NCBI GenBank assembly: GCA_903831085.1
Contig: CAIKWE010000036.1
Span: forward strand, 1 to 64,000
From: an uncultured Verrucomicrobiota bacterium
Lineage (GTDB): Bacteria; Verrucomicrobiota; Kiritimatiellia; Kiritimatiellales; Tichowtungiaceae
Direction of reading: 5' to 3'
DNA: 64,000 bases
Below, piece after piece: positions 7,068 through 15,908 of the stretch. Positions within the stretch are counted from its first letter, which is position 1. The number at the start of each line of letters is the position of its first letter. The notes beneath the pieces were generated by a model, which saw nothing but the letters and a program-made list of their open reading frames with translations, had not been told where the DNA came from and did not search any database. The position numbers were made by a program, and so were the translations under genes.

Positions 7068-8869
7068 GGTTTCAGTGGATTGCTTGGATAAACGATTTGA
7101 ATGACTTTCTGATTGTTCTGAATCAGCTGTGTAAACTCCTCTTTTAATTCTTCATCGAGATCAAACGCCAGCTTCCGTTTATCTGTGTCAGCCAGCATGA
7201 TATCGGCAGCAGTTTTATACTCATAGGAAGCTATGGCTTTTTTCGCGGTTTCCATGTCGGTGCGAGTATCCTTTAACGCCTGTTCCAGCATCAGGAGCCG
7301 TTCGGCGGCTCGATTCGTCAGATTTAGCGCTTCTTTGCTGGCAGGCGCGAAATCGACAAGAACCGGAGCCAGAAGCTCTTTGGCCTTCATATAATTTTCC
7401 TTGGCGGTTTTTGCCTTATATTCTTTTAGCAGGGCATCGGCTTTTTGAATTAAGTCGGATGCGCCCTGGATGCGGGTTGACACAATCAGGTTGATTGCGC
7501 GTTCAAAATTTTGTTTAGCAGTCTTGTCATCTGGTTTGAGTGCCAGCGCTTGCTCGAAAAGATTTGCCGCTTGTGCCGCAATGTCAGCGACTGCATTTGT
7601 TGATTGTGTCGTCCCATCCAGCAGAGCGGTTCCGCGGTTGTAGAGCGCTTTCTGTTTGAGCCGGTCATCTTTCGTCAGGGCGGCGGCGGAACTGTAGGCT
7701 TTTTCCGAACCTTGGAAATCTTTCTGGCGGTAAAGGACGTTACCACGGTCGTAGTTTCCGACATCAGGAAACTTTTTGACCATTTCATCCAGTGTTTGGA
7801 GTGTGTTGGTGTAGTCGCCTTTTTTGTAAGCCCTCACCCAGTCGGCGGCGTCGGCTTGCGGCGCGGATATCAGCATCAGGAAGACCAGAATTGCCGCTGG
7901 ACGGAATAGTCCTTCTGTCAGCAGAAGGAGCAGGGCGGCGGCGGCGAACCACCCGAAACGTTCTTCATAAACTTTAGCCAGCCGCGTTTCCTGTTCATTG
8001 CGCTGGAGTCCCGAAATGCCGAGCTTGTAGATGCGATCGAGGCCGAAGTCGCCCGGAGCGGAACGGACGTAAAAGCCGCCGGTTTCGCTCGCCAGTTTTT
8101 CGAGCAATCCTTCGTTAAGCGAGCTCTTAACAACCTGTCCTTGCGGGTTTTTGACATAACCTTCCGTTGAGGGAACCAGCTCGCCTTCGAGCGTGCCGAC
8201 GCCGATGCAGAAGAGTTTGATTTTGTCTTTGCGGAGCTGTTCGGCCATGCGCACCGGATCGCCTTCATGGTCCTCTCCGTCAGTAATCAGGATGATTACA
8301 CGGTCGGCCTCAGATTTGGTATCAAAGCTGTCCGCCGCGGTTTTGAGTGCCTGTTCAATAGCGGTTCCGCCGCGCGGGATAATTCCGGCATAGATGTCGT
8401 CGAGCATCATCGTGAAGGCGGCGTAGTCGATCGTGACCGGGCATTGCAGAAAGCTGCTGCCGGCGAAAGCTACCAGTCCGATTCGGTCGCCCTTCAACTG
8501 TTTCACAAAATCCCGTACAGCCCACTGCGCCTGCTTCAGGCGGTTGGGTTTGATGTCTTCCGCCAGCATGCTCTTGGAAGTATCGAGTACGACGATGATA
8601 TCCAGGCCGCGCTGTTTAACCTCTTCCCAGTGCGAGCCCCATTGCGGACGGGTCAGTGCCAGTCCGATACAGAGCAGAGCGAGCAGCCGCAAGATGATGC
8701 GGCGGCGACCGGTCTTTCTGGTGTGACCCGGAATGACGGTTTCCCAAACACCGGAAGAAATCAGCCGTGTCAGCCGCACCGCGCGCTGCCGGTGCATCCA
8801 GATGAACAGCACGATCAGCGGGATGATCAGCAGAAGCCATTTGATAAATTCTGGAGCGCCGAATCTCAT
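7064..8869 (-). CDS. batB: BatB: VWA domain protein fused to TPR
   Basis: This 601-residue protein has two N-terminal TM helices and a von Willebrand A domain with MIDAS motif DTSKSM (residues ~95-100) and later ITDGEDHEGD. Another TM/signal-like stretch around residue 315-340 follows, and then a long TPR region to the C-terminus. In many genomes the TPR part is a separate Bat protein, so this looks like a BatB plus TPR fusion. A dispersed palindrome (7702-7718) encodes FQGSE in the TPR part. It overlaps batA by 4 bp. Confidence 0.88.
   Translation of the reverse strand: MRFGAPEFIKWLLLIIPLIVLFIWMHRQRAVRLTRLISSGVWETVIPGHTRKTGRRRIILRLLALLCIGLALTRPQWGSHWEEVKQRGLDIIVVLDTSKSMLAEDIKPNRLKQAQWAVRDFVKQLKGDRIGLVAFAGSSFLQCPVTIDYAAFTMMLDDIYAGIIPRGGTAIEQALKTAADSFDTKSEADRVIILITDGEDHEGDPVRMAEQLRKDKIKLFCIGVGTLEGELVPSTEGYVKNPQGQVVKSSLNEGLLEKLASETGGFYVRSAPGDFGLDRIYKLGISGLQRNEQETRLAKVYEERFGWFAAAALLLLLTEGLFRPAAILVFLMLISAPQADAADWVRAYKKGDYTNTLQTLDEMVKKFPDVGNYDRGNVLYRQKDFQGSEKAYSSAAALTKDDRLKQKALYNRGTALLDGTTQSTNAVADIAAQAANLFEQALALKPDDKTAKQNFERAINLIVSTRIQGASDLIQKADALLKEYKAKTAKENYMKAKELLAPVLVDFAPASKEALNLTNRAAERLLMLEQALKDTRTDMETAKKAIASYEYKTAADIMLADTDKRKLAFDLDEELKEEFTQLIQNNQKVIQIVYPSNPLKP
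7702..7718. repeat. TTTCCAA-N3-TTGGAAA palindrome
   Basis: TTTCCGA-ACC-TTGGAAA inside batB; the minus-strand reading is FQGSE. Confidence 0.8.
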
Positions 8870-9837
8870 TCCGGAAGCCTCCCGAAGCGAGAAAGTGAAA
8901 ACGCTTTTTCCAAGGTCAGGAAAAGCAGCGCGGCGATCAGCCAGCCGCCGGCCTTTTCCTCAAAGCGGGTAAACTGCTGCATTTCGATTTCGGTTTTTTC
9001 GAGTTTGTCGATCCGGTCATAAACCTCTTCGAGCGTTTTCAGGTCGCGGGCCCGAAAGAACTCCGCCTTGCTCCGCTCGGCGATGCGCTTGAGTGTGTTC
9101 TCATCAATTTCCTGCGGCGGCAGGGTGAAGAAACCCTGCTTGATCGGCAGTCCGCCGCCGATACCGATGGTGTAAACCTTAATGCCGAGCGCGGCGGCGG
9201 CCTGCGCGGCGTTTTCCGGCGTCAGTTCGCCGCGGTTGTTGATACCGTCGGTGAGCAGAATCACGATGCGGCTTTTCGCTTTGCTGTCGCGCAACCGATT
9301 GACGGCGGAGGCGATGCCGTCGCCAATGGCCGTGCCGTCTTCGAGCATGCCGGTGCGCAGACCAGCCATACGCTGAACCAGCCAGCTGTGATCGAGCGTT
9401 AGCGGCGCGATGGAATAGGGAAGCGCGGCGAAGCCGACCATGCCGATCCGGTCGTCTTTGCGTTTGCTGATGAATTCGCTGATGACCTGTTTGGCCGATT
9501 CGATGCGGGTTTGGCGCTGGCCGTTACGCGAAAAGTCCGGCGTTTCCATCGAGGTGGAAAGGTCGAGAAGCAGGACAATATCCACGCCCTCGGTATTCAC
9601 ACGGCTTTCCTGCAGTCCGCGTTGCGGACGGGCAATCGCAACAATCAGACAAGCCAGTCCTAAGACGTAAAGTGCGGTTAGTACCGGTTGCAGACGCACC
9701 GCCAGACTGACGGGCAGTTGCTTTAACAAAGCACCGTCCGGGAAATTGACCGCCGGTCCGCGGCGGCGCGCGCGCCACCACAGCAGCGCCGGAATCAGCA
9801 GCATAAGCAACAGGAGATATGGATGAGCAAAATTCAT
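8866..9837 (-). CDS. batA: BatA: VWA domain membrane protein
   Basis: This 323-residue protein has two N-terminal hydrophobic helices (YLLLLMLLIPALLWW and VLTALYVLGLACLIVAIA). A VWA domain follows, with MIDAS DLSTSM and ILLTDGINNRGE, and a C-terminal TM helix (AGGWLIAALLFLTLEKAF). This is the standard BatA layout. The start codon overlaps the upstream gene's stop (ATGA). The sequence just upstream is an iterated CGAAAATCGAAAATC word. A dispersed palindrome encodes the C-terminal FLTLEK. Confidence 0.9.
   Translation of the reverse strand: MNFAHPYLLLLMLLIPALLWWRARRRGPAVNFPDGALLKQLPVSLAVRLQPVLTALYVLGLACLIVAIARPQRGLQESRVNTEGVDIVLLLDLSTSMETPDFSRNGQRQTRIESAKQVISEFISKRKDDRIGMVGFAALPYSIAPLTLDHSWLVQRMAGLRTGMLEDGTAIGDGIASAVNRLRDSKAKSRIVILLTDGINNRGELTPENAAQAAAALGIKVYTIGIGGGLPIKQGFFTLPPQEIDENTLKRIAERSKAEFFRARDLKTLEEVYDRIDKLEKTEIEMQQFTRFEEKAGGWLIAALLFLTLEKAFSLSRFGRLPE
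8907..8923. repeat. TTTCCAA-N3-TTGGAAA palindrome
   Basis: TTTCCAA-GGT-CAGGAAA in batA, one mismatch pair; the minus-strand reading is FLTLEK. Confidence 0.75.
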
Positions 9838-10811
9838 GATTTTCGATTTTCGATTTCCGATTGCTGATTGATTGGGGCGGTTTGATCAACAAAGGTGCTG
9901 ACCGTATCGAAAGCGTTTTGCATGACATCTTGCTCTGCGCCGGCACGGGCGAATTTCACGAGGTCGGCCTGTGTCATGAAGTTCCGCAGAGTCTGCTGTT
10001 CTTTGAGTTCCAGCCGGATGTCGGCGGCCATGGAGCGGGCCAGCTCCTCCGTGGTGGATTCCGGCGCATTCAGATTAAACCGGTTTTCGAGATAGGTGCG
10101 CAGAATGAGCGAGAGTTCGGTGAAGAACGGTTCCGGCGACCATTGCTTTCCGCGCAGAGCGGTGAGCGCCTGCCGCGCGAGGATATGCGGCGGTTGCGGC
10201 GGGGGTATCTGCAGGATCGTGCGCGGTTTGTTCAGGAAAATGAGCGTTGCGATTCCGGCAATCAGCGCGAGCAGGGCGATGATCAGGAAAATCCACAGCT
10301 TGCGCGGAATTTGCAACGGCGGTTTGATGATGTCTTTGATGTCCGAAAGTTTTGTCGCGTTGGTTGCATTCAGAGAGCTTTGGACGTGCAGAATCAGTTC
10401 CGGCAATGTCTGCATTTTCTGCGAGCCGTCGGAGAAAGTGCATGCGACCGGATTGGTTGCGATGCTCCAGTCGCCGACGCGGAAAGAAGTCAGATGGTAG
10501 AGTTCTTCCGACTCCAGAATGGTTTTTGTGAGTTCCCGGTTGCTGGAGGCGCGTCCGCGCACCGCCACTTCTTTGCCGTTTCCCGCGTCGCTCGATTGCT
10601 CTCGCAAGCGGCCGGCAATGTTTGGAAAGCTGATTGTGCTGCCTGCCGGATGGCGGGCGGTCAGCGTCAAGGTAACCGGGTCGCCGACAAGGATTGTGTT
10701 GGTGCTCAAGACAGCGTTTGCGACAAATCCGCCGGGCGGAAGCGGCTCAACCGGCTTCCCGCAACCGGTCAGCACCAGAAGAATCAGAAAATATGGATAG
10801 AGGAATTTCAT
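9834..10811 (-). CDS. Bat-operon lipoprotein (DUF4381-like)
   Basis: This 325-residue protein has a lipobox (LLVLTGC) and an extracytoplasmic beta domain containing TILVGDPVTLTLTARHPAG, like the BatD repeats. A TM helix at ~170-193 (LWIFLIIALLALIAGIATLIFL) is followed by a cytoplasmic helical domain with FFTELSLILRTYLENRFNL. That domain resembles the DUF4381-type proteins that accompany DUF58 and VWA genes. The last residues (NQQSEIENRKS) are encoded by an iterated AATCGGAAATCGAAAATC repeat rather than family sequence, so the true C-terminus may have been extended by the repeat. Confidence 0.75.
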   Translation of the reverse strand: MKFLYPYFLILLVLTGCGKPVEPLPPGGFVANAVLSTNTILVGDPVTLTLTARHPAGSTISFPNIAGRLREQSSDAGNGKEVAVRGRASSNRELTKTILESEELYHLTSFRVGDWSIATNPVACTFSDGSQKMQTLPELILHVQSSLNATNATKLSDIKDIIKPPLQIPRKLWIFLIIALLALIAGIATLIFLNKPRTILQIPPPQPPHILARQALTALRGKQWSPEPFFTELSLILRTYLENRFNLNAPESTTEELARSMAADIRLELKEQQTLRNFMTQADLVKFARAGAEQDVMQNAFDTVSTFVDQTAPINQQSEIENRKS

Positions 10812-11698
10812 CTCCTGCGGCTCCGCTGGCGGAAAAATTTCATGAACGCTTTGTCGTAGGGCTCGCCGGTGAAGAGCTCAATGGTGTCGATGCCGGCGCG
10901 GCGCAGTGTGCGCTGTAACGCTTCACGCTGCTGTTCCTGTGTAAGAAGCAGCGCGCTGCGCACGGCGGTACTGGATGTGTCGACGAGTATCCGTCCGCTG
11001 CTTTCCGGATCGCGCCATTCGATCAGGCCGGCCTTCGGCCAGTTGCGCTCATGGCGGTCGGCGATGTTGACGGCGATCAGATCGTGCCGACGTGCGGTGA
11101 TTTTCAGCGATTTTTCACAGCTTACCGGAAAAATGAAATCACTGATCAGGAAAGTGACCGCTTTGCGGTGGGTGGTGTGGTTCAGGAAATCAAGTGCAGG
11201 CTGCGCGTCGGTTTTGCGGCTTTGCGGTGTGTGGTAAAGCACCTCGCGGATGAGGCGCAGAACGTGAGAGGCGGTGCCTTTGTGCGGCGGAATATATTTT
11301 TCCACCCGGTCGGAAAAAAGAATCAGGCCGATCCGGTCGTTGTTGCGTGTGGCGGAAAAGGCGAGCATGGCGGCGACCTCGGCGGCGAGGTCGCGTTTGA
11401 GCTGGCCGGTACTGCCGAAGTCGTTTGAGCCGCTGATGTCGACCAGCAGCATGACGGTCATTTCGCGTTCTTCGACAAATTTTTTGATGTGCGGCTTGCC
11501 GGTCCGGGCGGTGACGTTCCAGTCGATGGCACGGATGTCATCACCGGGAACGTATTCGCGCACTTCGTCGAATTCCATCCCGCGCCCTTTGAAGACGCTG
11601 TGGTAGCGTCCGGCAAAGACGTCGTTGACGGCGTGCCGCGTGCGGATTTCGATCCTACGCACCTTCTTCAGCAATTCTTTATGATTCGTTTCACTCAT
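10808..11698 (-). CDS. DUF58 domain protein
   Basis: This 296-residue protein has the DUF58 hallmark EVREYVPGDDIRAIDWNVTAR at residues ~45-65. A VWA-like segment with DISGS and LISDFIF follows. Such proteins are cytoplasmic partners encoded between moxR and the Bat VWA genes, which is exactly the position here. Start and stop overlap neighbours by 4 bp, so the whole set from 11698 down to 7064 is a tightly coupled operon. Confidence 0.92.
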   Translation of the reverse strand: MSETNHKELLKKVRRIEIRTRHAVNDVFAGRYHSVFKGRGMEFDEVREYVPGDDIRAIDWNVTARTGKPHIKKFVEEREMTVMLLVDISGSNDFGSTGQLKRDLAAEVAAMLAFSATRNNDRIGLILFSDRVEKYIPPHKGTASHVLRLIREVLYHTPQSRKTDAQPALDFLNHTTHRKAVTFLISDFIFPVSCEKSLKITARRHDLIAVNIADRHERNWPKAGLIEWRDPESSGRILVDTSSTAVRSALLLTQEQQREALQRTLRRAGIDTIELFTGEPYDKAFMKFFRQRSRRR

Positions 11699-11764
11699 GG
11701 GAATAACGCGTAATGAGTAATACGTAATTTGAGAAATTCTTGGTTACGAATTACTCGTTACGAA
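11699..11764. repeat. Iterated-word inverted repeat spacer
   Basis: The spacer between the DUF58 and moxR genes is an imperfect inverted repeat. GCGTAATGAGTAATACGTAATTTG opposes GGTTACGAATTACTCGTTACGAATTA. It is built from short TAA(T/C)G-type words. No promoter is evident. Confidence 0.65.
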
Positions 11765-12751
11765 TTAGGGTACTGGAATCGCGCTCAAGATCTTATCGAT
11801 CAGGATTTCCGAGGTCAGTTCCTCGGCCTCCGCTTCGTAGGAAACGATGATGCGGTGGCGGAGAATGTCCGGTGCGATGGATTTAACATCCTGCGGCGTG
11901 ACATAGCCGCGGCCTTGCAGGAAGGCGTGGGCGCGGGCGCCGACGGTCAGGGCGATCGTGGCGCGCGGGCTGGCACCGTAGCGCAGATATTCTTTGATTT
12001 TCAGGCCATACTTCTCCGGCTCACGCGTGGCGAAGACGATGCTGAGGATGTAATCCTTGATCTTATCGTCGGTGTAAATTTCATCCACCATGCGGCGCGC
12101 GCTCAGAATCGTTGCAGGATCTATGACGGCGTTGACGGCAATGTCGGTTTCAGTGCGCGCCATACGGTCGAGAATGCGGCGTTCCTCTTCGATAGTTGGA
12201 TAGCCGATTTTGAGTTTGAGCATAAAGCGGTCGACCTGCGCTTCGGGCAGGGGATACGTTCCTTCCTGCTCAATCGGATTTTCGGTGGCCATGACGAGAA
12301 ACGGTTCTGGTAGATGAAACGTCCGGTCGCCGATAGTCACCTGATGTTCCTGCATCGCTTCGAGCAGGGCGCTTTGCACTTTGGCGGGCGCGCGGTTGAT
12401 TTCATCGGCCAGAATGATATTGGCGAACACCGGTCCTTTTTTGACGAAAAAGTCGGACTCTTTCGGATTATAGATCAGCGTTCCGGTCAAGTCGGCGGGC
12501 AGCAGGTCGGGGGTAAACTGAATTCGGTGGAACGATGTTTTCAGGGCGGCCGCCAGCGTTTTTACGGTCAGGGTTTTGGCCAGTCCCGGAACGCCTTCGA
12601 GCAGTACATGCCCGTTGGAAAGCATACCGATAATGAGCCGGTCGATCAGATAATCCTGTCCGACAATCACTTTGCCGATTTCGGCCTTGAGGGAAACAAT
12701 GAAAGCGCTTTGCTCGCGCACCTTCTGGTTGATTACTTCAATACCTGCCAT
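11765..12751 (-). CDS. moxR: MoxR-family AAA+ ATPase
   Basis: This 328-residue ATPase has Walker A GVPGLAKT (~residue 57), Walker B ILADEINRAPAKVQSALLEAMQE, sensor MATENPIEQEGTYPLPEAQ and the C-terminal lid region. MoxR ATPases are thought to act as chaperones for VWA-protein complexes. It lies at the head of the DUF58/BatA/BatB/BatD operon. An AAGGAG ribosome site precedes the start on the minus strand. The stop lies in the iterated-repeat spacer. Confidence 0.93.
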   Translation of the reverse strand: MAGIEVINQKVREQSAFIVSLKAEIGKVIVGQDYLIDRLIIGMLSNGHVLLEGVPGLAKTLTVKTLAAALKTSFHRIQFTPDLLPADLTGTLIYNPKESDFFVKKGPVFANIILADEINRAPAKVQSALLEAMQEHQVTIGDRTFHLPEPFLVMATENPIEQEGTYPLPEAQVDRFMLKLKIGYPTIEEERRILDRMARTETDIAVNAVIDPATILSARRMVDEIYTDDKIKDYILSIVFATREPEKYGLKIKEYLRYGASPRATIALTVGARAHAFLQGRGYVTPQDVKSIAPDILRHRIIVSYEAEAEELTSEILIDKILSAIPVP

Positions 12752-12833
12752 ATCAAAATCTCCTTATGAATGGATTCACGCAAAAAGACTATTTAGCGGC
12801 CCGCAATGTTCAATTTTTTTAATTAAAAAATTA

Positions 12834-13337
12834 TTAGGGCAGATTGCACTGCCGGAGGGCTTCATAAAGCACGATAGATACGGCATTGGCGAGGTTAAGA
12901 GAGCGGACGTTTTCCAGCTTCATGGGAATGTTGTAGACATCGTCCGGGTGCGCTTCAAGCAGGTCGAGGGGCAGACCGCGGCTTTCGCTGCCGAAGACCA
13001 GGCAGTCACCGGGGCGGTATTCCGCCTCGGTGTAGCTTTTTGTGCCGCTGGTGCTGAAGAAAATCATCCGATGTTTGGAATTTTCGTCCGAAAATTTTCC
13101 AAAGTTCGGAAAACGGCGGATTTCGACGGAGTCCCAGTAATCCAGACCGGCGCGCTTCACCTTCTGATCAGTCAGCCGGAAACCGAGCGGCTCAATCAGG
13201 TTAAGAACGGTGCCGGTCGCGGCGCAGAGGCGGGCGATGTTGCCGGTGTTTTGCGGAATTTCCGGCTCCACCAGCACGATGTTAAGGGGCGGGTCGGGCC
13301 AGTTGAACGGAAGCTGATTTCGAGGTCTGATATCCAT
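12834..13337 (-). CDS. trmL: tRNA (cytidine/uridine-34 2'-O) methyltransferase
   Basis: This SPOUT-class enzyme has 167 residues, normal for TrmL. It shows the knot motifs NIVLVEPEIPQNTGNIARLC, LVFGSESRGLP and IPMKLENVRSLNLANAVSIVLYEALRQ. TrmL methylates the wobble ribose of tRNA-Leu isoacceptors. A dispersed palindrome (13096-13112) encodes FPNFGK in a region between conserved motifs. The gene is convergent with nothing nearby and divergent from tRNA-Ala. Confidence 0.92.
   Translation of the reverse strand: MDIRPRNQLPFNWPDPPLNIVLVEPEIPQNTGNIARLCAATGTVLNLIEPLGFRLTDQKVKRAGLDYWDSVEIRRFPNFGKFSDENSKHRMIFFSTSGTKSYTEAEYRPGDCLVFGSESRGLPLDLLEAHPDDVYNIPMKLENVRSLNLANAVSIVLYEALRQCNLP
13096..13112. repeat. 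TTTCCAA-N3-TTGGAAA palindrome
   Basis: TTTCCAA-AGT-TCGGAAA in trmL; the minus-strand reading is FPNFGK. Confidence 0.78.
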
Positions 13338-13439
13338 GATTTGGCAGTATGCTTTGGTGTTTTGTTGTTACGCAAGATTTGTCTTTAAGAGTCGTTGACT
13401 TGCCATGACCTGATGTATATAAACCCAACTTCCTCAGTG

Positions 13440-13515
<76 letters not shown>

Positions 13516-13529
13516 CGTTAGCCGAACTT

Positions 13530-14234
13530 GTGAAAAAGTTTCTGAAATTCATCATCGGGGTGCTTCTCCTGCCGCTATGTTGGGCGTTTTCACGGGTTGT
13601 CTTTTCTCTCTTGCAGTCGCTTCCGGCTGAGACTTCCGGTTGGACGACGTGGGCGATTCCGGCCGGATTTACGGCCGCAGTTCTCGGCTTTTTCCTGCTT
13701 CCGCGTCCATTCCGAACCTATGTGCTGGCCCATGAGATGACGCATGCCATCTGGGGTATGCTGATGGGCGCGAAGGTCGGCAGGATGAAGGTCAGCAAGC
13801 AGGGTGGCCATGTGATGCTCTCGAAGAGCAATTTTATCATTTCACTGGCGCCGTACTTTTTCCCGTTCTACACGGGGCTGGTGATCGCGCTTTGGTATGG
13901 CGCCGGATTTTTTATAGATCTGAGCGCGTACGAACCGTGGTGGCTGGCGGCAGTTGGCATGACATGGGGTTTTCATGTGACCTTCACGGTTTACATGCTG
14001 AGCCAGCGGCAGCCGGATGTGCAGGAAAACGGGCGGCTTTTCTCGTATGCCGTTATTTATCTGGCCAACCTGTTTTTTGTGGCGCTCTGGATGATTGTGA
14101 TCGGCCCGCCAACGTTTCTCGGAGCATGGGAACGGACGCTACCGGAGACGGCTGTGGCTTATACCGGTGCATGGAATGCGGTGCTGTTTGTCTCGGCAAA
14201 AATCCGGTCGCTGTTGCCGGTTACCGCGCGGTAA
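13530..14234 (+). CDS. Membrane metalloprotease-like protein (HEMTH)
   Basis: The ORF-track start is wrong because its first 45 codons translate the tRNA-Ala gene. GTG at 13530 gives MKKFLKFIIGVLLLPLCWAF, a sensible N-terminal TM helix. The 234-residue protein has about six hydrophobic helices. It carries a zinc-protease-like motif HEMTH at the start of a membrane segment (VLAHEMTHAIWGMLMGAKVG), as in M50-type site-2 protease relatives. No second M50 motif (NxxPxxxLDG) is evident, so family placement is tentative. Read-through from the tRNA promoter is plausible given the 14-nt spacing. Confidence 0.7.
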   Translation: MKKFLKFIIGVLLLPLCWAFSRVVFSLLQSLPAETSGWTTWAIPAGFTAAVLGFFLLPRPFRTYVLAHEMTHAIWGMLMGAKVGRMKVSKQGGHVMLSKSNFIISLAPYFFPFYTGLVIALWYGAGFFIDLSAYEPWWLAAVGMTWGFHVTFTVYMLSQRQPDVQENGRLFSYAVIYLANLFFVALWMIVIGPPTFLGAWERTLPETAVAYTGAWNAVLFVSAKIRSLLPVTAR

Positions 14235-14290
14235 TCTTTTCCAAACTTTTCACTTTCCATGCATGATATTCCGCGTGCATCTTTCCTCCC

Positions 14291-14986
14291 ATGCTCGATC
14301 TGCTTTATCCGCGAAATTGTATTCAGTGCGGCGCGTCTTCGCCGGAACCCATGAAGTATATCTGCTGGGACTGTCTTTCTGACACCCCCAAGGTCGAGCC
14401 TCCGTTCTGCGCCCGTTGCGGCGACCCCGTCGCGGGTGACATCCAGCACGACTACACCTGCTTTGCCTGCGCCCGCGAAACTCCCGCCTTTGACCGCGCC
14501 CGCTCCGCCGTCCGCTACGAGGGCGCCGTCGGCTCCGCGCTGCGGGCCCTTAAATATGAAAATGCGCTTTGGGTCGTGGAGGATCTGGCCGAACTGATTT
14601 TCGCCTGTGTGCAGGCCGAATATCCCGGCCAGCCGTTTGATCTGATCACGGCGGTGCCGCTCCATCCGTCCCGCCGTCGCGCCCGCGGTTTCAACCAGTC
14701 TGCCTTGCTCGGCGGCGCGCTCGCCCGCCGTCTTCGTATCCCGTTCCGGGAGAGACTGCTCCGCCGGATCCATCCCACCGTCAGCCAAACGGGTTTGACA
14801 GCCCCCCAGCGGACGGCTAACGTGTGCGGCGCTTTTCGGATTGGGTGGTTTGCCCGTCCGGCAGGACGGAAAGTTTTACTGGTTGACGATGTAATGACCA
14901 CTGGTGCCACCGTTAATGCCTGCGCCAAGGTTCTTCGAAAAGGCGGGGCGGTGTCGGTACATGTGGTGACAGCGGCGAGAGGATAA
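14291..14986 (+). CDS. comF: ComF-family phosphoribosyltransferase-like protein
   Basis: This 231-residue protein has the N-terminal four-cysteine zinc module (CIQCGAS...CWDC, CARCGDPV...CFAC). It then has the PRTase core with PLHPSRRRARGFNQSALL and the PRPP loop VLLVDDVMTTGAT. ComF participates in natural transformation in competent bacteria, though homologues occur widely. Its presence is relevant to the uptake-signal hypothesis for the dispersed palindromes. No obvious Shine-Dalgarno precedes the ATG. Confidence 0.93.
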   Translation: MLDLLYPRNCIQCGASSPEPMKYICWDCLSDTPKVEPPFCARCGDPVAGDIQHDYTCFACARETPAFDRARSAVRYEGAVGSALRALKYENALWVVEDLAELIFACVQAEYPGQPFDLITAVPLHPSRRRARGFNQSALLGGALARRLRIPFRERLLRRIHPTVSQTGLTAPQRTANVCGAFRIGWFARPAGRKVLLVDDVMTTGATVNACAKVLRKGGAVSVHVVTAARG

Positions 14987-14989
14987 GAA

Positions 14990-15058
14990 AACGTGGAATA
15001 ATAGGGAATGATGGAATATTGATCTTCCAACCTTCCAATGTTCCACCACTCCAGAGGT
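14990..15058. repeat. Iterated-word inverted repeat spacer
   Basis: The comF-accD spacer reads GTGGAATAATAGGGAATGATGGAATATT...CTTCCAACCTTCCAATGTTCCACCACTCC. It is an imperfect inverted repeat of GGAAT-type words that ends in the accD ribosome site AGAGG. Confidence 0.7.
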
Positions 15059-15062
15059 ACTT

Positions 15063-15908
15063 ATGGCTTTACGATTCGGTAAGAAAAAATATTCAACGGT
15101 TCAGGTGCGTAAACGGGATGTTCCGGACGGTCTGTGGGAAAAATGCCCCGGTTGCGGCGAAATCCTATACGCCAAAGAGCTCGAGACCAGCCAGCAGGTC
15201 TGCTCTAAGTGCAGTTTCCACTTCACGCTGGGCCGCCAGAAGCGGATCGAGATGTTCGCGGACGAAGGCACGTTTGTCGAATGGGATGCGGATATGACCT
15301 CCGCCGACCCGCTCGGCTTCACCGGTAAAGACTCCTACGTCGCCAAGCTTGAAGCCAATCAGAAGAAAACCGGCTTCAAAGACGCCGTCACCTGCGGCGC
15401 GGCCAAACTCAACGGGCGCGACATCGGTCTCGGAGTCATGGACTTTTCCTTCCTCGGTGCCAGCATGGGCAGTGTGGTCGGCGAAAAAATAACCCGCCTC
15501 ATCGAGCGCTGTACCGCTGAAAAACGCCCTTGCATTATCGTCTGCGCCTCCGGCGGCGCCCGGATGTACGAAGGTCTTTTCAGCCTCATGCAGATGGCCA
15601 AAACCAGCGCCGCGCTGGCGCGCCACGCCAAAGCCGGTCTGCCGTACATCCCCGTGTTGACCCATCCGACCATGGCCGGCGTTATGGCCAGTTTCGCCAC
15701 GCTCGGCGACGTCATCGTCGCCGAACCCGGCGCGCTCATCGGCTTTGCCGGGCCGCGCGTCATTAAAGAAACCACCCAGCAGGATCTGCCCGAAGGCTTC
15801 CAGCGCGCCGAGTTTCTCGAAAAACACGGCTTGATCGACATGGTCGTTCCGCGCCCTCAGCTTAAAGCCCGTCTGGCTCTGGTCCTCGACTACATGATGG
15901 ACAAATGA
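15063..15908 (+). CDS. accD: Acetyl-CoA carboxylase carboxyltransferase beta
   Basis: This 281-residue subunit has the N-terminal zinc ribbon (CPGCGEILY...CSKCSFHF) and the crotonase-like carboxyltransferase core (VMDFSFLGASMGSVVGEK, IIVCASGGARMYEGLFSLMQMAKT, LIGFAGPRVIKETT). With AccA it transfers CO2 from carboxybiotin to acetyl-CoA, the first step of fatty-acid synthesis. The length is normal. Its stop overlaps the folC start by 4 bp, an accD-folC pairing seen in many bacteria. Confidence 0.97.
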   Translation: MALRFGKKKYSTVQVRKRDVPDGLWEKCPGCGEILYAKELETSQQVCSKCSFHFTLGRQKRIEMFADEGTFVEWDADMTSADPLGFTGKDSYVAKLEANQKKTGFKDAVTCGAAKLNGRDIGLGVMDFSFLGASMGSVVGEKITRLIERCTAEKRPCIIVCASGGARMYEGLFSLMQMAKTSAALARHAKAGLPYIPVLTHPTMAGVMASFATLGDVIVAEPGALIGFAGPRVIKETTQQDLPEGFQRAEFLEKHGLIDMVVPRPQLKARLALVLDYMMDK

